Positions 1-7,500 of a stretch of 11,118 nucleotides of DNA are shown one piece after another (position 1 is the stretch's first letter; every line of letters starts with the position of its first letter). The translations under genes and the position numbers were made by a program. This DNA is from an uncultured Gemmobacter sp. (GTDB lineage: Bacteria > Pseudomonadota > Alphaproteobacteria > Rhodobacterales > Rhodobacteraceae): positions 1-11,118 of the forward strand of contig CALKAA010000136.1 in the NCBI GenBank assembly GCA_937983495.1, written 5' to 3'. A model generated the notes under the pieces. The model made no database searches and was not told the origin of the DNA. It saw nothing but the letters and a program-made list of their open reading frames with translations.

Positions 1-2070
1 GCCCCTGCTCCCGGACTGAACACCTATGGGGTGCCCGGCCTGCTGGACATGCCCTCGGGTGAGGCCTTGCCGGATGGCTATCTGACCACCTCGATGGCGG
101 GCTTCGGCTCGACCCTGCGCACCACGCTCAGCTTTCAGATCAGCCCGCGCCTCTCCGCCAGCTTCCGCTATACCGGGGTGCAGCACTGGAACCGGACCAC
201 CGGCCTCGATAACCAGTTCAACACCTATTACGACCGCAGTTTCGACGTGCGCTATCAGGTCTTGACCGAGGGGCGCTATATGCCTGCGGTCACAGTGGGT
301 TTGCAGGATTTCCTGGGCACCGGCCTGTTGTCTGCGGAATATATCGCCGCCACCAAACACCTTTCGCCGCGCCTGAAACTGACCGGCGGTCTGGGCTGGG
401 GGCGGCTTGGCTCGTATGGCGACATCGGCTCGCCGCTGGGGGATCGTGACCCGGTGGATGTGGGGCAGGGCGGCAAGGTCAACTTTGGCCAGTGGTTCCG
501 CGGCCCGGTCGCGCCCTTCGCCGGGGTGGAATGGCAGGCCACCGACAGGCTGTCGCTGAAGGCTGAATACTCCTCCGATGCCTATGAGCTGGAGGATGAA
601 AGGCGCCGCACGATGGAGTTGAAGAACCCCTTCAGCTTTGGTGCCGAATATCAGGTGAACGAGAATCTGCGGCTGGGTGGCTATTACATGTATGGCTCCG
701 AGGTCGGCTTCTCGGCGCAGTTCGTGATGAACCCCGGTTCGCGCCCGCAGGGTAATGTGAACGATACCGCCCCCGATCCGGTGAAGCCGCGCCCGTCCCG
801 CGCCGCCGACCCCGAAGCCTGGTCGCCGGAATGGGTGACCCAGCCCGATGTCGGCCCGGTGCTGATCGAAAACCTGAACAAGCGCCTGAAAGGCGATGGC
901 TTGCTGGTTGAAGGCATCCGCTATCAGGGCGATACCGTCCGCGTGACGGTGCGCAATGATCGCTACGACGCCGAGGCGCAGGTGATTGGCCGCGTGGCGC
1001 GCGCCATGACCAATGTCATGCCCGCCTCGGTCGAGCGGTTCGAGATCGTGCCAGTGGTGAATGGCATTCCGGCTTCGCAAGTGGCCCTGCGCCGGTCTGA
1101 TGTGGAACGGCTGGAATTTGCCCCCGACGCGGCGGCGCAATTGCGGCATCGCGTGGAGATTGGCGAGGCCGACCCGCTGCGCGGCACGGGCATGGTGATG
1201 AACCCCGATCTTTACCCGCGCTTCCGCTGGAACCTCGGGCCTTACCTTCGCGCCTCGCTGTTCGACCCAGAGGCCCCGGTGCGCGCTGAACTGGGGGCGC
1301 GGCTGACGGCCAGCTTCGAGGTGGCCCCCGGCCAGGTGCTGTCAACCTCCATCGCGCAGCCGCTGGCGGGCAATCTCGACAAGGGCGATCCGCCCGAGCC
1401 GTCGGATTCGCCCAACCCGCCGCCGCGCGTGCGGTCCAATGTGTCGCTCTATGATCAGGAAGGCTCGCCCGCCATTGAGCATCTGACCTGGGCCTGGTAT
1501 GCGCACCCAACCCCCACCATTCACACCCGCATCACTGCCGGCTATCTGGAGCGGATGTTCGGCGGTGTTTCGGCCGAGGTCTTGTGGAAGCGGGCCGACA
1601 GCCCCTTCGGGCTTGGGGCTGAGATCAACTATGTGAAGCAGCGCGACTTCGATCAGCTTTTCGGCTTCCAGGATTATGATACGGTCACGGGCCATGTGTC
1701 CGGCTATCTGGAATTCGCCCATGGCTACCATGCGCAGGTCGATGTGGGCCGCTATCTGGCGGGCGATATCGGGGCCACGCTGTCCTTGAACCGCGAGTTC
1801 GACAATGGCTGGAAGGTCGGTGTCTTTGCCACCAAGACCGATATGTCGGCCGAGGATTTCGGCGAAGGCAGCTATGACAAGGGGATCATGCTGTCGATTC
1901 CCTTCACCTGGTCGCTGGGCACGCCGTCGCGCGATGTGGCCTCTACCACGCTGCGTTCGCTGTCGCGTGATGGTGGTGCGCGTCTGGATGTCGAAGGGCG
2001 TCTGTATGAGACCTATCGCGACTATGACACCTCCGGCCTCGATGGCCAGTGGGGGAGGTTCTGGAAATGA
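1..2070 (+). CDS. yjbH: YjbH/GfcD-family outer-membrane beta-barrel protein (5' truncated by window edge)
   Basis: The YjbH/GfcD family acts in the outer membrane in exopolysaccharide or group-4-capsule export, usually beside a YjbF lipoprotein. The frame is open from base 1 (689 codons visible). The first residues, LNTYGVPGLLDMPSGE, resemble the start of the mature domain, so the signal peptide and true start lie upstream; a GTG at 31 is internal. Codons about 11-240 alternate polar and aromatic residues like barrel strands. Codons about 258-390 (from PDPVKPRPS, then VLIENLNKRLKGDG) look like a soluble periplasmic alpha/beta domain. Codons about 400-689 are again strand-like and end in QWGRFWK. 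I infer two barrel-like halves around a periplasmic domain. The E. coli protein is about 700 residues, so little is missing. The stop overlaps yjbF by 4 nt (ATGA), implying cotranscription. Family call strong; exact polysaccharide unknown. Confidence 0.9.
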   Translation, partial: APAPGLNTYGVPGLLDMPSGEALPDGYLTTSMAGFGSTLRTTLSFQISPRLSASFRYTGVQHWNRTTGLDNQFNTYYDRSFDVRYQVLTEGRYMPAVTVGLQDFLGTGLLSAEYIAATKHLSPRLKLTGGLGWGRLGSYGDIGSPLGDRDPVDVGQGGKVNFGQWFRGPVAPFAGVEWQATDRLSLKAEYSSDAYELEDERRRTMELKNPFSFGAEYQVNENLRLGGYYMYGSEVGFSAQFVMNPGSRPQGNVNDTAPDPVKPRPSRAADPEAWSPEWVTQPDVGPVLIENLNKRLKGDGLLVEGIRYQGDTVRVTVRNDRYDAEAQVIGRVARAMTNVMPASVERFEIVPVVNGIPASQVALRRSDVERLEFAPDAAAQLRHRVEIGEADPLRGTGMVMNPDLYPRFRWNLGPYLRASLFDPEAPVRAELGARLTASFEVAPGQVLSTSIAQPLAGNLDKGDPPEPSDSPNPPPRVRSNVSLYDQEGSPAIEHLTWAWYAHPTPTIHTRITAGYLERMFGGVSAEVLWKRADSPFGLGAEINYVKQRDFDQLFGFQDYDTVTGHVSGYLEFAHGYHAQVDVGRYLAGDIGATLSLNREFDNGWKVGVFATKTDMSAEDFGEGSYDKGIMLSIPFTWSLGTPSRDVASTTLRSLSRDGGARLDVEGRLYETYRDYDTSGLDGQWGRFWK

Positions 2071-2741
2071 GCCGTTTCGCCCTGCGGGCTGCGGCCCTGC
2101 TGGCTGTCGCGGGGCTGGCCTTGGCCGCCTGCGGCAATGACAAGGGCGCAGCGCCGGGTCTCAGGGCTGTGAAGGGGGTTGCGGGCGACCTGCTCAAGCG
2201 GGGCAAAGACAAGGCCCCGCCCACGCCGCTGACCCGGGAGCAGCTTGCAGGCTTCAACACGCCCATGCTGATGGCCGAGGTCAAGACTGCCAATGTGCTG
2301 CTCTATCTGGTGCCTTTTGGCCAGAATGGGGGCGTTGAAACCTGGGCCACATCGGATGACCGCACGCTGTCTTTCCGTGACGGGGTTTTGGTGGCAACGC
2401 GGGGCCTTGGCCCCGATATCATGCAATCCGAAGTGCCCAGTCGTGCGCAACTGGCCGCAGGCCGTGGCAGCCATGGCCGCGCCTATTATTACCTTGATGG
2501 CGATGACAAGATCCGTCGCCAGTCCTGGTCCTGCACCCTGTCCGATCGCGGGTCGGAGGCCATCACGGTCGTTGGCCTGCAATACCCGACCCGTCATGTG
2601 GTGGAGAGCTGCACCGGAGAGGGCGGGACGATCACCAATGAATATTGGTTCGAAAGTGGCGGATATATTCGGAAGTCCAGGGAACTGATCATGCCGGAAT
2701 GGGGCTATGCCGAAGTGTCTCGGGTGGTTGACAAGCCCTAG
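2067..2741 (+). CDS. yjbF: YjbF-family (GfcB-like) outer-membrane lipoprotein
   Basis: A 224-residue lipoprotein of the YjbF/GfcB family, which accompanies YjbH in exopolysaccharide or capsule secretion operons. The N-terminus is a lipoprotein signal: basic start, Ala/Leu-rich core, and lipobox L19-A20-A21-C22. Gly at +2, not Asp, fits outer-membrane sorting. The body carries family-like stretches, e.g. TWATSDDRTLSFRDGVLV followed by TRGLG. C156 and C182 could form a disulfide in the periplasm. The ATG at 2067 is chosen because GGGGGAGG lies just upstream at 2051-2058 and the ATGA overlap with the yjbH stop is typical of coupling; an in-frame GTG at 2049 would bury that ribosome binding site. 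No yjbG (GfcC) gene lies between or downstream, unlike E. coli yjbEFGH. The last codons are duplicated 588 bp downstream. Confidence 0.9.
   Translation: MSRFALRAAALLAVAGLALAACGNDKGAAPGLRAVKGVAGDLLKRGKDKAPPTPLTREQLAGFNTPMLMAEVKTANVLLYLVPFGQNGGVETWATSDDRTLSFRDGVLVATRGLGPDIMQSEVPSRAQLAAGRGSHGRAYYYLDGDDKIRRQSWSCTLSDRGSEAITVVGLQYPTRHVVESCTGEGGTITNEYWFESGGYIRKSRELIMPEWGYAEVSRVVDKP
2716..2738 (+). repeat. Direct repeat copy 1: 3' end of yjbF
   Basis: This 23-nt stretch covers the last codons of yjbF (S-R-V-V-D-K-P) and matches 3304-3326 at 22 of 23 positions, offset 588 bp. It contains GTGGTTGACAAGCCC. The only difference (G2723 versus C3311) is at the third base of an Arg codon and is silent. Copy 1 is followed directly by the TAG stop. 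Confidence 0.85.
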
Positions 2742-2798
2742 GGGCTGCCGCTGCGAGAGGCTTCGTGCCGCTTCTGCTCTGCCATGTCTGTGCCCATC

Positions 2799-2917
2799 TC
2801 GGCGGGGCTGACCGCCGCCGATTGTCCTGATCGCGTCACTACAGCCCACGGGCTGCGGTATATGGCGCGTATGGCAGCGCTGAGTCGCTGCCTGCGCTTT
2901 CTGTCATGCGCGCAGGC
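2799..2917 (+). other. Cluster of perfect short hairpins downstream of yjbF
   Basis: Four perfect stems lie in about 120 nt: TCGGCGG/CCGCCGA (2799-2805 with 2815-2821), CAGCCC/GGGCTG (2842-2847 with 2850-2855), GGCAGCG/CGCTGCC (2873-2879 with 2886-2892, 6-nt loop) and GCCTGCGC/GCGCAGGC (2890-2897 with 2910-2917). The last two share bases 2890-2892, so they compete with each other. None is followed by a T-run, so they are not terminators. They may be a structured RNA, mRNA 3'-end protection or decayed mobile DNA. GC-rich sequence gives some such stems by chance. Confidence 0.4.
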
Positions 2918-3027
2918 CAAAGCCGTGTCACCGGTGCAAACCTCCCCGAAGGCGGTCTTGGTGGGCTCACTATCGGCCTATGCGCCGATCAGCCTGCCCT
3001 TGTGGCGCATCATGAAGGCTGAAATGC

Positions 3028-3076
3028 CAGCCATCGCCGTTTTCCACAGGCCGGGATGGCCGCTGCTTTTCTGTTT
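3028..3076 (+). terminator. Possible imperfect intrinsic terminator after the yjbF 3' region
   Basis: CAG-CCATC (3028-3035) can pair with GATGG (3055-3059) and CTG (3063-3065), with CCG/CGG pairing inside and small bulges. CTTTTCTGTTT follows. The bulges and the interrupted T-tract make this weak. If real, yjbH-yjbF transcripts would carry a 3' UTR of over 300 nt. Confidence 0.3.
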
Positions 3077-3303
3077 ATGGCATTGATAAATATATGAAAA
3101 TTCCCGAGAATTCGGACTTTGCCACTTATTTGATAGAAAGTGGGAGACAATCTCTGTGGTAGGGATGCAACACATGGTCCGTCATATGCTGGAGACCCGT
3201 GCTGGAAATGGCGCAAAAGTGACCTGTAGAGAGGGGGAGTGAATCGGTATTTTTTCTTTTATATACAGGTGCTTAAGTGTGTTTTCGCGGGCTGGCTCAG
3301 AGC

Positions 3304-3326
3304 TGTCTCGCGTGGTTGACAAGCCC
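3304..3326 (+). repeat. Direct repeat copy 2: relic-like copy of the yjbF 3' end
   Basis: It matches 2716-2738 at 22 of 23 positions. Read in the yjbF frame it gives S-R-V-V-D-K-P, preceded by E-L where yjbF has E-V (GAG CTG versus GAA GTG). The likeness therefore extends beyond the exact repeat, with two of the three substitutions silent. The frame then runs on to a TAA at 3363-3365. TTGACA (3316-3321) is a consensus -35 hexamer upstream of the 68-aa gene, but the hexamers 17-19 nt further on (e.g. TACTTT at 3341) are poor -10 matches, so promoter function is only possible. Confidence 0.8.
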
Positions 3327-3404
3327 CGGAAGATACTCCTTACTTTCCCCGTCCCGATATGCTAATCCCGTGACAATCCAGTTCAGAATCCATGGAGATT
3401 GAAA

Positions 3405-3611
3405 ATGAAAAAAATCGCTGCTCTCGTCGCCCTGTCGTCGATGATGGCTTCGGCCGCTCTGGCCGGTGGCCCGGTTGTGGTCGTTGATGACACCACCCCG
3501 GTTGCCGTTGCTCCGGCTTCGTCGGGCTCGATGGGCGCTGGCGCCGTTGTCGCCGGTCTGGCCGGTCTGGCTCTGGTCGCCGCTCTGGTGTCGGACGACG
3601 ACTCGGAATAA
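3405..3611 (+). CDS. Small exported Gly/Ala-rich protein, possibly YjbE-like (68 aa)
   Basis: A 68-residue protein of unknown function. Residues 1-20 form a clear Sec signal peptide (MKK, hydrophobic core, cleavage after ALA at 18-20). The mature part has a Val/Asp/Pro linker (PVVVVDDTTP), a Ser/Gly stretch, a hydrophobic Gly/Ala segment at 45-62 long enough to span a membrane, and an acidic tail SDDDSE. GGAGA at 3394-3398 sits 6 nt before ATG 3405, which supports this start over the in-frame TTG at 3399. A strong terminator follows, so it is probably the last or only gene of its transcript. E. coli yjbE also encodes a small exported low-complexity protein beside yjbF, so a link to polysaccharide secretion is reasonable. 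This rests on size, composition and position, not alignment. Small signal-peptide proteins with this layout seem common in Rhodobacterales. Confidence 0.8.
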   Translation: MKKIAALVALSSMMASAALAGGPVVVVDDTTPVAVAPASSGSMGAGAVVAGLAGLALVAALVSDDDSE

Positions 3612-3637
3612 TTCAGACCGTCTTCGGACGCCTGAAT
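3611..3637 (+). other. UUCG stem-loop overlapping the stop codon of the 68-aa gene
   Basis: ATTCAG (3611-3616) pairs with CTGAAT (3632-3637), and CGTC-TTCG-GACG (3619-3630) closes the top, with a small internal bulge. The stem begins at the last base of the TAA stop. There is no T-run after it. A second UUCG hairpin follows 3 nt later, so this one may protect the mRNA 3' end or assist termination. Confidence 0.6.
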
Positions 3638-3640
3638 GGC

Positions 3641-3671
3641 AGGGCTCGCTTCGGCGAGCCCTTTGCTTTTT
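3641..3671 (+). terminator. Intrinsic terminator after the 68-aa gene
   Basis: A perfect 9-bp stem, AGGGCTCGC (3641-3649) with GCGAGCCCT (3654-3662), closes on a TTCG tetraloop and is followed by TTGCTTTTT. This is a classic Rho-independent terminator that separates the small gene from the YihY-family gene. Confidence 0.9.
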
Positions 3672-3697
3672 CGGCCACCCCTTTCCAGGAGCGCGCC

Positions 3698-4564
3698 ATG
3701 GGCCTGATGCGATACCGTTTTCTTCTGCGCTGGAAATCGCGGGTGGCCCGCGTGTTTGTGCGGGCGGGCAATGCGAATATCGGCATGGCGGCAGCGGCGG
3801 TGGCGTTTTTCGGCTTTCTGTCCATTTTTCCCGGCATTGCCTTTGTCATCGCGATCTGGAGCTTTGCGGCCAATCCCGATGCAATCCGGCAAGAGATGGA
3901 GCTTCTGGCAGAGTTTCTGCCGGCAGATGCCTTTTCCCTGATCAATGCACAGGTCGAGGCGCTGTTGCTGGCCAGTGGGGCAGATCTGGGCTGGGCTACG
4001 CTGGTCTCGCTCATGGTGGCGCTGTGGTCGGCACGGGCGGGTGTGCAGGGCATGAACTCGGGCCTGAATACCGTCTGGCATCGCCCGGATCACAGCAGCC
4101 TGCGCGGCACCGGCCTTGCGTTGCTGATGACCCTTGTGCTGGTCTCGATCGCGCTGGCGGCGCTTGTGGCGGCCGTGGGCGTGCCTTTGGTGATTGCCCT
4201 GCTGCCCCTTGGTCCTGCCGCCTCTATCGCGCTGGAACTGGCCAATACGCTGCTCTCTGCCAGCCTTGTGGTGCTGGGGCTGGCGCTGACCTATCGCTTT
4301 GGGCCCAACCGGCATGAAAGCCAGCAAGCGCGACTGCTGACGCCGGGCCTGCTGGTGGCGGTGATCCTGTGGTTTGCGGTGTCACGCGGCTTTGTCGTCT
4401 ATCTGGCGCATTTCAACACCTACAACAAAGTCTATGGCTCCATCGGGGCCGTGGTGATCCTGATGATGTGGCTCTATCTCAGCGCCTATGCCATCCTGTT
4501 CGGCGCGGCGGTGGATGCCGAACGCGCGGCGGTGCCGGAGGAAGGGCTTCCTCCGGTCGCCTGA
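3698..4564 (+). CDS. YihY/BrkB-family inner-membrane protein
   Basis: A 288-residue polytopic membrane protein of the YihY (UPF0761)/BrkB family, normal in length. The family was once called ribonuclease BN by mistake; its biochemical role is not settled. About six hydrophobic segments are visible: near residues 28-57, 96-113, 134-170, 172-200, 208-235 and 247-270. The signature segment begins at Y246 (YGSIGAVVILMMWLYLSAY) and continues to AAVDAE, which is characteristic of the family. The N-terminus is basic (RYRFLLRWKSR) and predicted cytoplasmic. AGGAG at 3687-3691 lies 6 nt before ATG 3698. The terminator at 3641-3671 separates it from the gene before, but no clear promoter is seen in the short gap of about 27 nt after it. 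It converges on tamB with only 6 nt between the stops and no terminator in the gap. Confidence 0.9.
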   Translation: MGLMRYRFLLRWKSRVARVFVRAGNANIGMAAAAVAFFGFLSIFPGIAFVIAIWSFAANPDAIRQEMELLAEFLPADAFSLINAQVEALLLASGADLGWATLVSLMVALWSARAGVQGMNSGLNTVWHRPDHSSLRGTGLALLMTLVLVSIALAALVAAVGVPLVIALLPLGPAASIALELANTLLSASLVVLGLALTYRFGPNRHESQQARLLTPGLLVAVILWFAVSRGFVVYLAHFNTYNKVYGSIGAVVILMMWLYLSAYAILFGAAVDAERAAVPEEGLPPVA

Positions 4565-4570
4565 GCGTGG

Positions 4571-7500
4571 TCAGTAGTCTTTTTCCTTGAAGATGCCGAT
4601 GCTGGTTTCTCCCTCGGCCCCCACGCTGCCGCGCAGGGTGACGGTGGGGGTGACATCGAGGTTCAGGTTGATCTTGGCCTTGCCCTCGCCATCCACCTCC
4701 ACCTCGGTATAGGCGTTTTTCGAGATGTATTTCCCGGCCTTCACCTCGGTCTGGCCTTCGGCATTGGTGCTGATGTCGAGATCATCGAGGCCAAAGCCCT
4801 TGCGCAGCTTTGACATGATGTCATCACCGCCCTTGCCCGCCAATGTCGCCACAGCCGAGGCCAGTTGCGCCGCCTGAAAGGCCGAAAGCGCGCTGAGGTC
4901 GCGGTTGAACAGCAGCCGCGCCAGCACTTCCTCCTCGGGCAGTTCGGGCGAGGACACGAAGCTCACCTTGGGCGAAGAGGCATTGCCCTCGATCTTCACC
5001 GAGCTGGTGATGCCATCGCTCTCATTGGAGGCCAGCACCGACAGCCAGGGGTCAAAATCGCCCTGCATCTGCAATTGCGCCTGCGCGATGGTCAGGCGCT
5101 TGCCCAGAATATCCAGCCGCCCGCGCACCAGTTCAAACGCGCCGGAGGGCACGATATTGGCGGTGGTGCCGGTGACGCGCAGGCTGCCGCCCAGTTCCAT
5201 ATCCAGGCCCCGGCCGCGCACGAAAATGCGTTGCGGGGCCGAAATGGTCAGGTCCAGCCCGAAGGGGCGGCTGCTGCCACTGCCACCGCCTGCGGTTTCG
5301 GCCTCGGGCACCAGACCGGCGCGTTGGCGGGTCAGGCGCACATCGGCGGGCTCTGCCACATGGCGCAGATCTTCCAGCCCCGCCGCACCGCCAAGGCCGG
5401 TGGAGGGCACTTGCAGCTCGGTTTCCTTCAGCAAAATCTCGCCCGCAATCATCGCGCCGCCAGTCAGCGGTCCGCGCACCGACAGATCGCCGTTGACCTT
5501 GGTCTGGTAAAGCTGCGGGTCTTTCAATTGTAGGTCGCGCAGGGCCACCGTGATGTCACCCTGATAGGGGGCGGCAAGGCCAGCGCTGCCACCCACGGTG
5601 AAAGCCCCGCCCGAGTTCAGCCCGCCTTGCAGATCCAGTTGCGCTCGGCCCCCGGCAAAGCTCACCGCCCCGTTCAGCCCCTCGACCGAGTTCGGCACCG
5701 CAGGGTTGGCCAATCGCAGCCCGTTCAGCGTCACCCGCCCGCCCAGCGAGGCAGGCACCAGCGGCCCGTTCAGCCGCAGGTCGATCCCCAGCCCGCCGGA
5801 CACTGTGGTCGGGCTGACAAAGGCATTGGCCAGATCGGCCTTGGCATTGCCATTGATCGCCAGATCGGCACGGCTGAAATCGGGGGCCATGCGGCCCCTG
5901 GTGGTCAGGGCGATGCCGCCCGGCCCATTGGCCGCCAGATCGACAGCGTAGCCATTGCCATCATCGGCCAGCTTGCCGGTGACACTCAGCCGCCCCGGAA
6001 ATTCCGGCAGCAACAGGCCCAGATTGGCCAGCGCGGCATCCAGCGTCACCTGCCGCTGATTGCCCGCGATGTCGCCCTTGGCGGCCACCCGCAGTTGCGG
6101 GTTTTCCAGCGTGGCGCTGTCGATCTTGATCTGCCCGCCTTGCAGCCGCAGGTTCGCCGCCAGACGGCTGTTTCCGGCCAGCAGCCGGTCGGCCTCGGCC
6201 TGCCCGATGGCCAGCCCGGAGCCGGTTGCGGTGGCGGTCAGGGTGCCATTTTCCGGCGTGCCCTTGAAGGCGGCCTTGGCCGCCAATGTGCCGCGATAGC
6301 CGCCGCCAAGCGCGCGCAGATCGCGGAAAGCCAGATCGGCGCTCAGGTCATGGCCGGCCGGGTCGATCTTGCCGCTGGCCTTCACGCCAAGGCTGGCGGC
6401 GTTCACCTCCAGCCGTTGCAGCTGCACCACACTGCCTGCCAGGGTGGCTTCGGCCTGAATGGTGCTGTCGCCCTTCAGCAGATTGTCGGCCTCGGCCACA
6501 CCGATGGCAAGGCTTTGGCCCTTGGCGTCAAGGCTGACGCGCCCCGCCTCGGGCGTGCCCTGAAACCGGGCCAGCCCGTTCAGGCTGCCGCGATACTGCG
6601 GGCCAAGCGCGCGCAGATCGGCAAAGGCCAGATCGGCGGTAATGTCGCTGCCTGCGGTGGCGATGGTGCCCTTGGCCTTGGCCGTCAGGCTGGCGGCGGC
6701 AATATCGAGCCGGTCCAGCCGCGTGCCGCTCTCATCGCGCGTCACCACAAGGTCGATGGTGGAGGCACCGGAGAGCAGGCTGTCCACCTCCGCCACCCCG
6801 ATCTTGAGGCCATTGCCGCGCACCTGCCCCGTCACGTCAAACGCCCCGGTCAGCAGCGCGGTCTGGCCTGCCAGCGTGGCACTGGCGCGGCCCGCAAGCG
6901 GCTGGCCTGCCAGATCCGCAAAGCGTGACAGGTCATCGGCGGTCAGATCGCCCGCGCCTGCAAGCGTCAGCGCACTGTCCAGCCCGCCGATCGACAGCTT
7001 GCCGTCAAAGCGGTAATCCGGGCCGTTCAGGGTCAGCGCCGTCAGATCGAAGGTCGGCTGGCCTTCCGTCCATTGAAAGGCCACCTGCCCGGTAAGCTGA
7101 TCGCCAAGCGCCTTGGCCAAGGCCGGGTCGCGCGGGGCCAAGCCGGCCAGCGTGATGTCCAGCAGGCCCCAGGCGTTGCGCGGGGTTGCATCGCGCACAA
7201 TGGCGCCATTGCCGATGATCCGGGCGCTTTCGGCGGTCAGATCGGCGCGGCTCAGGCGCTGCACCTGCACATTGGCCGTCCAGGCCTCATCCTGCGCCGC
7301 GTCAAAGGTGATCACCAGATCGGCGTGATCGACCAGCGTGCGCTCTTCGGTGGTCAGCGGCAGCAGCACCGGCTTGCCATCCAGCCCCAATTGCCCCTTG
7401 AGGTCGATCTTTTCCGGCAAGCCATCGGCGGCGAGGCTGAGCGAACCGCCCAGTTCCAGCGCGCGGGTGGTCACCTGAAGCTGGCTCAGGTCCAGCCGGC

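Larger units (their letters stand above)
2742..3404. other. Gene-poor interval between yjbF and the 68-aa gene
   Basis: About 660 nt with no convincing gene. The first part (2742-3065) is GC-rich and full of short inverted repeats. The second (about 3066-3290) is visibly AT-richer than the rest of the window, with T-runs such as the one at 3250-3260. Open frames here, including a 100-codon plus-strand frame at 2784-3086, match no family I recognise and lack a good ribosome binding site. A 26-codon frame from GTG 3239 to 3319 follows a purine-rich stretch (GAGAGGGGGA) and would encode a hydrophobic peptide beginning MNRYFFFYIQVLK; it is possible but unsupported. The interval ends with the second copy of the yjbF tail and a leader for the small gene. 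It could be an inserted or decayed segment, or a long regulatory 3'/5' UTR. Confidence 0.6.

Noticed and set aside
31..33. GTG at 31 as the start of yjbH
   Set aside because: The frame is open to base 1 and the preceding residues already match the mature YjbH start, so the real start is upstream of the window.
2022..2849. 275-codon minus-strand open frame over yjbF
   Set aside because: It is antisense to a clear lipoprotein gene with lipobox and ribosome binding site, and shows no recognisable domain.
2784..3086. 100-codon plus-strand frame downstream of yjbF
   Set aside because: It has no good ribosome binding site and no recognised family, and it runs through the hairpin cluster. It is kept only as part of the interval description.
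3094..3162. 22-codon frame in the AT-rich part of the interval
   Set aside because: There is no Shine-Dalgarno sequence upstream and it is too short to judge.
2716..3326. An insertion sequence between the direct repeats
   Set aside because: There is no transposase and no matching terminal inverted repeats were seen, and 23 bp is longer than usual target-site duplications. An att-like or duplication origin is preferred.
3383..4327. 314-codon minus-strand open frame over the small gene and the YihY-family gene
   Set aside because: It is highly basic low-complexity shadow sequence crossing a strong plus-strand terminator; both plus-strand genes are better supported.
5627..6928. 433-codon plus-strand open frame antisense to tamB
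   Set aside because: It is Gln/Arg/Gly-rich with no family signature and lies wholly inside tamB, as expected for a shadow frame in GC-rich DNA.
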